Under the pieces are notes generated by a model that saw nothing but the letters and a program-made list of their open reading frames with translations, was not told the DNA's origin and made no database searches. From positions 1 to 35,012 of the forward strand of contig CALLAT010000078.1 of NCBI GenBank assembly GCA_938002085.1: a stretch of DNA of 35,012 bases. The letters are read 5' to 3'. The stretch is from an uncultured Pseudanabaenaceae cyanobacterium (lineage in GTDB: Bacteria; Cyanobacteriota; Cyanobacteriia; PCC-9006; JAAUQQ01). The translations under genes were made by a program, and so were the position numbers. Shown here piece by piece: positions 1 to 7,055 of the stretch; the stretch's first letter is position 1; each line of letters starts with the position of its first letter.

Positions 1-1
1 C

Positions 2-478
2 CCCTTTGATGATCAAGAATGTTTCCTCAATGGCTTGAGCGAGCAAGACCTGATTTATATTCCGTCCCCTAAAGAAGTTGAGATGAGCAAACAACAGCCC
101 ACCCCCGAATCTCCTGAGCAAGCTGACATTCTCCTGGCAGCCACGGAAGTATTGGAGCTCGCAAAGCTCAAGGTCTCCCTCGCCAATGCTTATCGAGATG
201 CCCAGCAGTACAAAGAGTTGGTGCTCAAGGTGATCGATACGGAGGGTAGCCATCTTAGTGAAGAGGAATGCGAAGCGGTCTCCCAAAAGAGCTTTGCGAA
301 GAGCATCAAGGGCCTGGCGGAAGCTAGGGTGAAGGTGAACAACTGGGCAGAGAACTCTTCAGGGAATCACGATCTGATTCTCAATGAGTTGAGCTTTATG
401 GATGAGGAGATTGTAACGGCATTGTCTGCAGCCAAGTCGAAGGGCGGCAAGGCTTCAAAGGAAGAAGAAGCGGCTTAG
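2..478 (+). CDS. Unrecognised small acidic protein, probably cut by the window edge
   Basis: The reading frame is open from base 2 to the TAG at 476-478, so the true start may lie outside the window. Inside it, the possible starts are a TTG at 35 and an ATG at 83. The ATG would give a 131-residue protein beginning MSKQQPTPES, and the Pro/Ser/Glu-rich stretch after it looks like a free N-terminus. The body is rich in Leu, Ala, Glu and Lys and looks helical, with long heptad-like stretches (residues about 45-110 from the TTG). The C-terminus is a Lys/Glu/Ala tail ending KASKEEEAA. There is no signal peptide and no membrane segment. I do not recognise the family. A strong terminator follows 30 bases after the stop, so this is the last gene of its transcript. 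That the frame is coding is likely; the start is uncertain. Confidence 0.6.
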   Translation, partial: PFDDQECFLNGLSEQDLIYIPSPKEVEMSKQQPTPESPEQADILLAATEVLELAKLKVSLANAYRDAQQYKELVLKVIDTEGSHLSEEECEAVSQKSFAKSIKGLAEARVKVNNWAENSSGNHDLILNELSFMDEEIVTALSAAKSKGGKASKEEEAA

Positions 479-508
479 ACAGCGGCAATTGGACTGAGTT
501 CAAGAAAG

Positions 509-552
509 CGGCTCACTCAACGTCATCTACAACGTTGAGCGAGCCGTTTTTC
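509..552 (+). terminator. Rho-independent terminator of the first gene
   Basis: Arms 509-523 and 532-546 form a 15-bp stem with one mismatch (CGGCTCACTCAACGT against ACGTTGAGCGAGCCG) and an 8-base loop, followed by TTTTTCCTTT. It sits 30 bases downstream of the stop at 478. Confidence 0.88.
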
Positions 553-625
553 CTTTCCAAGTATTGAGAGATTTGGTCGGAGTAAAGCACTGGGTAGGAA
601 CACGAATTTAATAAAATCGAATTCT

Positions 626-696
626 ACGGTAGGGGTGGGGTTTCCCTACCCGGCTGCACCGAAACCAAGAGGGGCAGGGAAACCCAGCCCCTACGT
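626..696. repeat. GTAGGGG-type palindromic interspersed element, copy 1
   Basis: Two inverted arms, about 629-651 and 671-695, both read GTAGGGG(c/t)(t)GGGTTTCCCT(A/G)CCC from their own strand. The same design recurs at 13126-13192, and a shorter hairpin of the same type lies at 3458-3481. All three are in spacers. It resembles the short palindromic repeats common in cyanobacterial spacers. It lies in the 398-base spacer 479-876, which otherwise holds only the terminator at 509-552; I see no gene there. Confidence 0.7.
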
Positions 697-876
697 GTCG
701 TTTGTTGGTGGATGAGATTCAGGTATTAATCAATTCCTGTTCCGCATGAACGTTTGAAAGACGGTTACAGCATTGGGGCTCAATGCTTTGGCCCTACGAT
801 CGCAACAATCCAAGCAGAAAGCGGCGATCGCCCCAGGCAATCACCGCTCTCCAATTCAAGTTTTCAACTCACCAAT

Positions 877-1764
877 CTACTTAAGCAATTCAGCAGGGGG
901 CATAACGACCTTGGTTGCCAAGCCAACCTTGCGCAGACCGTTAATCACCCACCAAGTGCTGTCTACTTCGTACCACTTCCAGCCAGCCTTAGCCACTTTA
1001 GGGAAGGCATGGTGGTTGTTGTGCCAACCTTCGCCGTAGGTCAACAGAGCAGCCCACCAAACGTTGCCGGAGTTGTCGCCAGCATCATGGGACTGGTAAC
1101 CCGTCATGTGAGTCGCAGAGTTAATCAACCAAGTGGAGTGCCACAGGATGACAGAGCGTACAAACACACCGTAGATAACAAAGGACCAACCACCGATCAG
1201 GTACAGCGCAATACCGACGGGGATTTGAAGCGTGAGGAAGTACTTGTCCAACCAGCGGTAATAGGCGTGGCGAGCGAGGTCAGGAGCCTTCTTATTGTAG
1301 GAATGCTGGTCGAAGGTATCCTTGCTGGGATAAATCAGCCAGAAGAAGTGACTCCAGAGGAAACCGCGATCGGCGGAGTAGGGGTCCTTATTCACATGTT
1401 CAGTGAAAGCATGGTGCTGACGGTGACCGCCAACCCAAAAAGTGGGGCCGCCCTGCAAAGCGAGAGCACCAATCGTCGCGATGATGTACTCCAGCCACTG
1501 GGGAACCTTGAAGCTGCGGTGGGCTAACAAGCGGTGGTAGCCCAAACAAATGCCAATACTGCCAAACAGCCAATGCAGAAAGACGGCCACACCCAGGGCT
1601 TTCCAAGAGAAGAACCAGGGAGCCAGCAGCGCCAGACCGTGGAAAGCGCCGAAGAAAATAACCGAAGGCCAGCTCAACGGCGGGCGAGGATTCGGCGTTT
1701 CAGGAGCCATACGAGATGGGCGCGGCTTTTTGGCCGCTGGGGGCATGAGATTGGTGGCAGTCAT
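877..1764 (-). CDS. desC: Acyl-lipid delta-9 fatty acid desaturase
   Basis: Membrane di-iron desaturase that puts the first double bond into stearoyl or palmitoyl chains on membrane glycerolipids, using ferredoxin in cyanobacteria. In the 295-residue protein the three histidine boxes are intact: HRLLAH at about 77-82, HRQHH at about 114-118 and HNNHH at about 248-252, spaced as in the DesC/stearoyl-CoA desaturase family. Hydrophobic segments lie at about 34-72, 88-105 and 176-205. The frame can be extended to a TTG at 1797, but the ATG at 1764 gives the usual length and a Pro-rich N-terminus (MTATNLMPPAAKK), so I chose it. It is divergent from the TetR-type gene at 2102 across 337 bases, and the shared region has repeated operator-like sites. 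DesC genes are often cold-responsive; nothing here shows that directly. The exact subtype (DesC1 or DesC2) was not decided. Confidence 0.93.
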   Translation of the reverse strand: MTATNLMPPAAKKPRPSRMAPETPNPRPPLSWPSVIFFGAFHGLALLAPWFFSWKALGVAVFLHWLFGSIGICLGYHRLLAHRSFKVPQWLEYIIATIGALALQGGPTFWVGGHRQHHAFTEHVNKDPYSADRGFLWSHFFWLIYPSKDTFDQHSYNKKAPDLARHAYYRWLDKYFLTLQIPVGIALYLIGGWSFVIYGVFVRSVILWHSTWLINSATHMTGYQSHDAGDNSGNVWWAALLTYGEGWHNNHHAFPKVAKAGWKWYEVDSTWWVINGLRKVGLATKVVMPPAELLK

Positions 1765-1903
1765 GGAAGGAAATATCCGTGAGTTTCTCTTGGGCAAGAA
1801 AGCCGGGCCAGTAGCTCAGCCATCTCAACTCCCAGAACGATCTTTCGAGCGATCAAACTTGAGTAAGCCGCCGGGCCAAATCGCCCCGTCGTTTAAGACA
1901 TTC

Positions 1904-2028
1904 GTAACGCTTGCTAAGATGGAAACCAAAGTTGCAAGTGCCGCTTACATCTCTGACTATAGCAACACAAATCTCAATCTGCAAGTACCACTTACATTAA
2001 GCCGATCATCGACTACAGTAATGCTTGC
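1904..2028. promoter_or_regulatory. Cluster of four related operator-like sites between desC and the TetR-type gene
   Basis: Two near-identical dyads, GCAAGTGCCGCTTACAT at 1934-1950 and GCAAGTACCACTTACAT at 1981-1997 (2 differences in 17), are 47 bases apart. Each is a near-palindrome of the form TGYAAGT-n3-ACTTRCA. They are flanked by GTAACGCTTGC at 1904-1914 and GTAATGCTTGC at 2018-2028, which look like the opposite half-site arrangement with a shorter centre. The layout fits an autoregulated TetR-type protein controlling two divergent genes. That is inference; no binding data exist here. The rest of the 1765-2101 spacer shows nothing else clear. Confidence 0.5.
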
Positions 2029-2101
2029 ATACAGGCCCTCAGAGCGTTGTCTTTAGCCGGCTTATGCTGCATCTATTCCGATTTATATTGCCCTCTGGCC
2101 C

Positions 2102-3379
2102 ATGCCAAAACGCTCTCCTGCTCGTAAAAAGCTGATTGATGCAGCTCTAGAGCTTTTCTCAAACCAAGGCGTCACTGAGACCACAACACGCCAAATTGCC
2201 GATCGCGCGGGAGTGAACGAAGTCACCATATTCCGGCAGTTTGGCAATAAGCATGGATTGATGCTGGCTGCGATCGAAGAAACGGAGGTCTTAAGTAACG
2301 TTGGCGAGGCTCTGTTGCAACAAGCCAGGGAGGTCAGCGGGTTAGACCAGGCCCTGCGAGACTATGCCAATGGTCGCCTGGAAGCGCTGGAATCCATGCC
2401 AGATTTTGTCCGTTCCTTGGTGGGCGAATCAGGCCAATATGCCCCAGAGCATCGCCAAGCGATTGGCCGCGAGCTAACCCAGGCCAATCGCTTTGTCGCT
2501 CAATATTTAGACGCTGCGATTCAGCGGGGACAGCTACAGACAACGCTCTCGGCAGAAAACATTGCCAGTCTGCTCAATAGCTTGATTCTGGGCTATGCCG
2601 TGCTGGAGTTTACCAGTGGGGTTCATCTACTGTGGCGCGATCGCCAGGATTTCCTTGAAAACCTCGTCGGCCTATTTTTACGCGGAGCCGTACAAAGCCC
2701 TGCAAGTGACACCTACAATGCCAACCAATCCCCTGCCCCCCAAACTGTAACAGTTAACGTCCAGCCAGACATTGTCGAAGATCTACCTGCTCCCTTGGTC
2801 CATGACCTCTTGCGCCAGGGGAAAGAACGGGGCCAGCAGGACTATGCGCTGATCTATGTTCTCTTTGGGGCTGGTCTCTCTCCAGTCGAGGTTGCAGCCC
2901 TGGAGCGACAGCACCACAGCTGCGATCGCACTCAGCAGCTCCTGCGTATTCCTTCAACGATGCCTGGCAACGCTGCCCCCCGCATGGTCCCCATTAATCA
3001 ATGGATTATGGGCAAGCGCTACGGCTCCTATCAAAAAAATCCCTTGACCCAATGGCTCAAAAACCGCAAGGACGATAGCCCCAGCCTGTTTATTAATGAA
3101 GCGGATAACCCGCTGACGGTGGAGGCGATCGCTGAACGTTGGCAGGCCTGCACCCGCAAATTTGGCAGTGACCTCACCATTCAACAAGCCCAGCCAACCT
3201 GGCGAGTGGACATGCTAGTGCGGGGCATGTCCTTAGATAACCTCAGCTTACTCACCGGGGTTAGCGGCAAAGACCTCGCCCCCTACGTCGAACGAGCCAG
3301 AGTCAAAACAGCTTTAGACCAAGCCGTTCAGCTAGACCAGAAACGTCCCGGAGATGCAGGCAATAGCGACCTAGACTAA
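2102..3379 (+). CDS. TetR-type regulator with a C-terminal tyrosine-recombinase-like domain
   Basis: The protein has 425 residues, about twice the usual TetR length. Residues about 8-55 are a clear TetR DNA-binding domain, with the helix-turn-helix (TTRQIADRAGVNEVTIFRQF) at about 28-47. Residues about 60-197 look like an all-helical TetR ligand/dimer domain. A Pro/Asn/Gln-rich linker (about 198-225) leads to residues about 228-400, which resemble a phage-integrase catalytic fold: FGAGLSPVEVAAL (255-267) sits where integrases have TGLRxSELLAL, PRMVPINQ (293-300) follows, then TWRVDMLVRGMSL, LLTGVSG and APYVERAR (393-400) where integrases have LRHTFAT, LLGHSS and the Tyr segment. The first catalytic Arg is Ser and the LGH His is Val, so recombinase activity is unlikely. 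It is divergent from desC and probably regulates itself and possibly desC. The TetR part is secure; the second half is inferred from motif order. Confidence 0.85.
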   Translation: MPKRSPARKKLIDAALELFSNQGVTETTTRQIADRAGVNEVTIFRQFGNKHGLMLAAIEETEVLSNVGEALLQQAREVSGLDQALRDYANGRLEALESMPDFVRSLVGESGQYAPEHRQAIGRELTQANRFVAQYLDAAIQRGQLQTTLSAENIASLLNSLILGYAVLEFTSGVHLLWRDRQDFLENLVGLFLRGAVQSPASDTYNANQSPAPQTVTVNVQPDIVEDLPAPLVHDLLRQGKERGQQDYALIYVLFGAGLSPVEVAALERQHHSCDRTQQLLRIPSTMPGNAAPRMVPINQWIMGKRYGSYQKNPLTQWLKNRKDDSPSLFINEADNPLTVEAIAERWQACTRKFGSDLTIQQAQPTWRVDMLVRGMSLDNLSLLTGVSGKDLAPYVERARVKTALDQAVQLDQKRPGDAGNSDLD

Positions 3380-3457
3380 TTTGCTCAATATCTCAACAAG
3401 CGTTGGGAACGGAAAATTTATTCAAGCCAGAATTTCATCCCTCGCAGAATCGGTCGC

Positions 3458-3481
3458 GTAGGGGCTAGTTTCTCCAGCCCC
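3458..3481. repeat. Short GTAGGGG-type hairpin
   Basis: GGGGCT and AGCCCC arms enclose an AGTTTCTCC loop, preceded by GTA. It looks like a shortened relative of the longer elements at 626-696 and 13126-13192. It lies in the 251-base spacer 3380-3630 between two convergent genes, together with the dispersed repeat at 3511-3614. Confidence 0.45.
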
Positions 3482-3510
3482 CTGGCCTGGCTTAACCTAG
3501 ATTCTGTTTA

Positions 3511-3614
3511 ATAGCAACGGTCTGACTTATTAGGACGTTGCTATCCACATCGCTGCCTGCCATATCTAGGTTTGACAGTTTATGGATGTACTAAGTGATG
3601 TGGCGACAGCGATA
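3511..3614 (+). repeat. Dispersed 104-bp element, copy A
   Basis: Aligned with the reverse complement of 25792-25895 this stretch matches at 92 of 104 positions with no gaps. Its first 34 bases form a stem-loop (ATAGCAACG pairing with CGTTGCTAT), and the remaining 70 bases (from CCACATCGCTGCCTGCCAT) are conserved as well. It fills the spacer between the TetR-type gene and the convergent binding-protein gene, ending 16 bases before the latter's 3' end. It has no coding frame. It may be a non-autonomous mobile repeat or a duplicated structured element. Confidence 0.8.
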
Positions 3615-3630
3615 TTAGGTTCGCATCCTT

Positions 3631-4620
3631 TTAATTGAGCAAAGACGGCCAACCCGCAGGAGGTTTGGACTCAGGCTGAGTAGTTGTCACAGGCGCAGGC
3701 TTCACGCTCGGAGCAGGAGACCTGGCTGGAATAGCCTCGTGAAAATCCAAAACCAAGCGCATATTCTCCAAAGCCAGTCCTCGCAAATCTTGGCTTAGGG
3801 GAACCACGCTGTCCTCGCCAAACCAACGATCAAAAATAGCCAAATCTTCAGCCTCGCCACTGACCACCCCTTGCATAAAGCTGGCAATGGAATAGTTGAT
3901 GTTGTTCAGTAGCGCCGAATTATTCTCAGGCACCATGCAAGCAACACCTTCACGGGAATAGGGATAGCCCGCGATTTCAAATTGAGAGGCAAAGACGTTC
4001 TTGTCTAACCAAGCTTCGAGGAAAATACCATCGGCGGCCAATGCATCGACTTTGCCATTTTGCAGGGCCAGATAGGTTTCGGCTCGCTCCTCAAATAGCA
4101 CGATCTGGGCTTTGGGCTGCACTCGACGAATGGCGGCTTCATTAGTTGTACCGGGCATGGCAGCCACGCGCTTGCCGATCAAAGATTCAGGCTCACCCGA
4201 AATATTGCTGTCCTTACGCACCAGCAGTCGCGTACCCGTGACGCCATAACTGAGGGAGAAATCCACCTGGCGATCGCGCGCCCAGGTAAAGCTACTGGCA
4301 TCGCAAATAATATCGACCTTGCCCTGGGTAATGGCAGGAATGCGTCCATCGGAATCAAGGCTAGTCAGCTGTAGCTTAACGGGGCGACCCAACTCTTGGG
4401 ACAGCTCGTCGCGAATGAGCCGCAGCATATCGACGGAATAGCCAAAGGCTTCGCCGCGATCGTCAATAAAGGAAAAAGGCTTAGCCGTGCGATTTGTCCC
4501 CGCCCGCAAAACTCCCGTACGAGAAACTCGCTGCATTACTGTCTCAGCCAAAGCTGCCGGGGCAGTAGCTCCTACCCCCAACACAGCCAGAGCAACCACG
4601 AGTCCACAGGGCTTGAGCAT
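3631..4620 (-). CDS. Periplasmic substrate-binding protein, amino-acid (family 3) type
   Basis: The 329-residue protein begins with a signal peptide (MLKPCGLVVALAVLG, cleavage likely after ALA at about residue 25). The mature part matches family 3 extracellular solute-binding proteins: GVLRAGTNRTAKPFSFID near the N-terminus, GYSVDMLRLIRDEL, GKVDIICDASSFTWARDRQVDFS in the middle and GKRVAAMPGTTNEAAI in the second lobe. It would bind an amino acid or similar small polar molecule outside the inner membrane for an ABC importer. No permease or ATPase gene of that system lies nearby, so it is an orphan component here. The C-terminal 30 residues form a Pro/Thr-rich tail beyond the usual end of the fold. 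The start at 4620 places the signal peptide at the very N-terminus. Substrate cannot be read from the sequence. Confidence 0.87.
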   Translation of the reverse strand: MLKPCGLVVALAVLGVGATAPAALAETVMQRVSRTGVLRAGTNRTAKPFSFIDDRGEAFGYSVDMLRLIRDELSQELGRPVKLQLTSLDSDGRIPAITQGKVDIICDASSFTWARDRQVDFSLSYGVTGTRLLVRKDSNISGEPESLIGKRVAAMPGTTNEAAIRRVQPKAQIVLFEERAETYLALQNGKVDALAADGIFLEAWLDKNVFASQFEIAGYPYSREGVACMVPENNSALLNNINYSIASFMQGVVSGEAEDLAIFDRWFGEDSVVPLSQDLRGLALENMRLVLDFHEAIPARSPAPSVKPAPVTTTQPESKPPAGWPSLLN

Positions 4621-4828
4621 GTCTAATCCGTCTCAACTCATTCCACCCTTGACCATAGAGCAAAGGTGGAGCCAGCTCAAATAGTCTGTTCATGGGGCTT
4701 AATCGGGGTGAGAAGGCATCTCGACCCAAGACCAAATCTATGGGATGCACCCATCGCTCAAGCAGCTCGCTTCGCGATCGCCAACGTTTAGACAGGGGCT
4801 GAGCACGCAACTTCAATCCAGTCCCAAA

Positions 4829-4860
4829 CAAAACCCGCCAACAAAAACGTTGTGGCGGGT
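4829..4860 (-). terminator. Terminator of the pentapeptide-repeat gene (leftward)
   Basis: ACCCGCCA at 4833-4840 pairs with TGGCGGGT at 4853-4860, and on the minus strand the stem is followed by TTTTGTTT. It lies 35 bases past the 3' end at 4896. The rest of the 4621-4895 spacer shows no gene. Confidence 0.8.
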
Positions 4861-4895
4861 CCAAAACAGTTATTCCAGCTCATCAGCTCGATGGC

Positions 4896-5468
4896 TTAGA
4901 AGCCCATATCATCACACATCAACGTGTCTCGGGTCTTGTTCCCAGTAGTAGGATTTGTACCCTCAGCCAATTCGCAAAGACCTTTGAGCACCTGACCTTC
5001 TAGCAACACATCAGTAAAGTCAGCACCGTTGATGATGACGTTGTCGAACACCGTATTCATGGCATAGGCACCGGTCAAATCAGCATTAGTGAGGTTCGCC
5101 CGATTCATCAATGCAGAATCCAACGTTGCCTCCCGCAGGTTAGCGCCGGTGAGGTTGGAATCATCCATACGAGCGCCAAACAGGTTAGCGCTTTCAAAGT
5201 TCGTTCCGGTTAGGTCAGAGCGCCGCAACTTGGCCATGCTGAAGTTTGACCCGGCAAAATCATCATTGGGAAAATCTTGGCCGTCCATGATGGCGCGACT
5301 GTAGTTATAGGCCAAAGCCGGAGCCGGAAAGGCCAAAGCGGCTCCCAAACTCAAAATCAATCCACTGGTCAGCATCAACGCTAATCCCAAAGCGACCCCT
5401 GCCTTTGTCAATTCTCCTCGGGCCTGCCTGAGGGCGATCGCAATCTTAGAGGTGAGAAGAGTCAGCAT
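4896..5468 (-). CDS. Lumenal or periplasmic pentapeptide-repeat protein
   Basis: This is a 190-residue protein. A long hydrophobic export signal (about 24-53, ending FPAPALA) precedes a right-handed beta-helix of pentapeptide repeats: DFAGSNFSMAKLRRSDLTGTNFESANLFGARMDDSNLTGANLREATL and further repeats to about residue 160, with the A(D/N)LxX pattern repeated about 15 times. The C-terminal segment (VLKGLCELAEGTNPTTGNKTRDTLMCDDMGF) holds two Cys and resembles the end of chloroplast thylakoid-lumen pentapeptide proteins such as TL17 and TL15, so a thylakoid-lumen location is likely. There is no twin-arginine motif, so export is probably by Sec. Function of these proteins is unknown. It has its own terminator and is transcribed leftward, alone. 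Confidence 0.9.
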   Translation of the reverse strand: MLTLLTSKIAIALRQARGELTKAGVALGLALMLTSGLILSLGAALAFPAPALAYNYSRAIMDGQDFPNDDFAGSNFSMAKLRRSDLTGTNFESANLFGARMDDSNLTGANLREATLDSALMNRANLTNADLTGAYAMNTVFDNVIINGADFTDVLLEGQVLKGLCELAEGTNPTTGNKTRDTLMCDDMGF

Positions 5469-5756
5469 GGGATGGGCCGCAGTGAAAAGATCTAAGGAAT
5501 CAAGCAGGGCAGGGCCAATTCACGGGCCACTCACCCACCGACAAACCAAGGCGCCTTAGGGAATCCTGGGAAACACCGGGTCTGGCGGTATGCTCTTTCT
5601 AGCTTAACGGCTGTGGCTCTGCCTCGAAAAGTCGGGGTCGTTAGGGAAAGCCGCCTAGGTTTGGTCATTGCTGGGTCAGCGCTGCTGATGCTGGTGAAGA
5701 CTTTAATTAAGATATTGATGCTTGCGATCGCGCAGCCAGTTTCCGCAGGAATCACT

Positions 5757-6389
5757 ATGGCCCGCCAGCCCCCTCGCTCCAAACCCGCCCCCACCGGACC
5801 GCCCAAGGGAAAATCCGCCCACCTCATTGTGGGAGAGCTTGGAGAAGGCCTTGCAGCTGAATGGGTTCGCAGCGAAGGCGGCACCATCCTGGCAGAGCGC
5901 TGGCATTGCATCACTGGAGAGCTAGACATCGTGGCCCAGCTGCCGCCAGGTGTTGCAGATGCCACTGAAACCTTGATTGCCTTTATTGAAGTGAAAACTC
6001 GCCGCCGTCGCAGCCACTTGGATGAGGGTGGCCTACTCGCCATCACCCCGAAAAAGCAAAATAAACTATGGCGTACAGCCCAGTTTTTTCTCAAAAAGCA
6101 TCCCCAGCTCAGGTCCATGCCATGCCGTTTCGATGTGGCCCTCGTGCAATGCCAGGGCAAGCCGACGGGGCCTAAGCGCAAGTCAAATTCGACTGGGGGC
6201 GATCGCCAACTTAGCATCGAAAGCTTAAGCCAATCTCCAACGCCTCCCCAAGACAGCTCAACTCCCCACGAAAAACAAAAACGGCTGCCTTCCGAAGAAA
6301 AGCAGCCGATCAAACTGGGCGAGACAGTCGTGCGAGGTGAATACCGCCTGACGCTCCAGCAATACGTGGTAGACGCATTTACGCTGTAG
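5757..6389 (+). CDS. YraN/UPF0102 family predicted nuclease
   Basis: Residues about 22-120 match the UPF0102 (YraN) family, a PD-(D/E)XK-fold relative of Holliday-junction resolvases: GELGEGLAAEWVRSEGGTILAERWHCITGELDIVA gives the family Glu and Asp, and IAFIEVKTRRR gives the ExK pair; KKQNKLWRTAQFFL and CRFDVALV follow. In this copy the family's usual C-terminus (YRLTLQQYVVDAFTL) is separated from CRFDVALV by about 60 residues of Ser/Pro/Gln/Lys-rich linker. The frame is open from a GTG at 5613, but ATG 5757 has AGGA at 5746-5749, a good ribosome-site distance, and gives the usual length (210 residues). Cellular role of the family is not established. A weak inverted repeat (6391-6401 and 6440-6449) separates it from the convergent gene. 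Confidence 0.85.
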   Translation: MARQPPRSKPAPTGPPKGKSAHLIVGELGEGLAAEWVRSEGGTILAERWHCITGELDIVAQLPPGVADATETLIAFIEVKTRRRRSHLDEGGLLAITPKKQNKLWRTAQFFLKKHPQLRSMPCRFDVALVQCQGKPTGPKRKSNSTGGDRQLSIESLSQSPTPPQDSSTPHEKQKRLPSEEKQPIKLGETVVRGEYRLTLQQYVVDAFTL

Positions 6390-6475
6390 AGATTCAAAAG
6401 CGAGGGTAGGGACCGAGGTGAAGGGAATCCACTGCCTTAGCTTTGAATCACGACATTACTTTTGCCAACCTGAGC

Positions 6476-6865
6476 TTAGGAAAGTGTCTCAGGGCAGTAG
6501 CCCAAGCCTTTCACAAACTGGCGACGAAACTCTTTGATTTCCTTGCAGTCGGGGCGACCATGGGAAACGATAGCCACCTGGTGGAAACGCATCACTTCCA
6601 CAGGGGAGTAGCCCACTTCGAGGGACTGAAGGGCACGCTGAAGGCGAGCGCTGGGCTTCACAGGACCGCCCATTTCCTGAAGATAGGCACGGAAATCACC
6701 TTCTTCAGTGATGGAGAGGGGATAGCGGAACTTGACCTGTACGATCCAGCCATCAATTTGGTGAACTACAGTAATCGTCTGTAGCGGCCAGTAGGGATGA
6801 TTGCTGAGATACTCGACCACTCGCAGAGTCAGACTGGAGTTCGAGAAAAAGTACAAGTAAGTCAT
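6476..6865 (-). CDS. Conserved-looking protein of unknown function
   Basis: This is a 129-residue soluble protein starting MTYLYFFSNSSLTLRVVEYL and ending KGLGYCPETLS. It is basic overall, with mixed beta-like stretches (LQTITVVHQIDGWIVQVKFRYPL) then helical ones (FRAYLQEMG, ARLQRALQSL, CKEIKEFRRQFVKGL). There is no signal peptide or membrane span. I do not recognise a named domain. Third-position base use and the lack of stops suggest a real gene, and it occupies a region with no competing frame. It converges on the YraN-like gene and is divergent from rsmA at 7056, with a 190-base spacer. No function is offered. Confidence 0.75.
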   Translation of the reverse strand: MTYLYFFSNSSLTLRVVEYLSNHPYWPLQTITVVHQIDGWIVQVKFRYPLSITEEGDFRAYLQEMGGPVKPSARLQRALQSLEVGYSPVEVMRFHQVAIVSHGRPDCKEIKEFRRQFVKGLGYCPETLS

Positions 6866-7055
6866 AACCGTGGATTCACCTCTTCAGCAATGAGACGCTG
6901 CGACGGATGCCGTAACATCACAGACGCCGTTGAGAACATTATGGTTTGCTAGAATTTGCTGCGGGGAAGGAAAACAGCAAATTTACATAGTTCAACCCTT
7001 TGTGAATTTAATCTGAATAGATGATTACGAAGTTAGCGAGAAAACTAGCAAGCTT

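Noticed and set aside
754..1527. 257-codon plus-strand frame over desC
   Set aside because: It lies on the opposite strand of desC, whose three histidine boxes are intact, and its translation looks like no known protein.
5531..6397. 288-codon minus-strand frame over the YraN-like gene
   Set aside because: Antisense to a family-supported gene, with Ser/Arg/Trp-rich composition and no recognisable domain.
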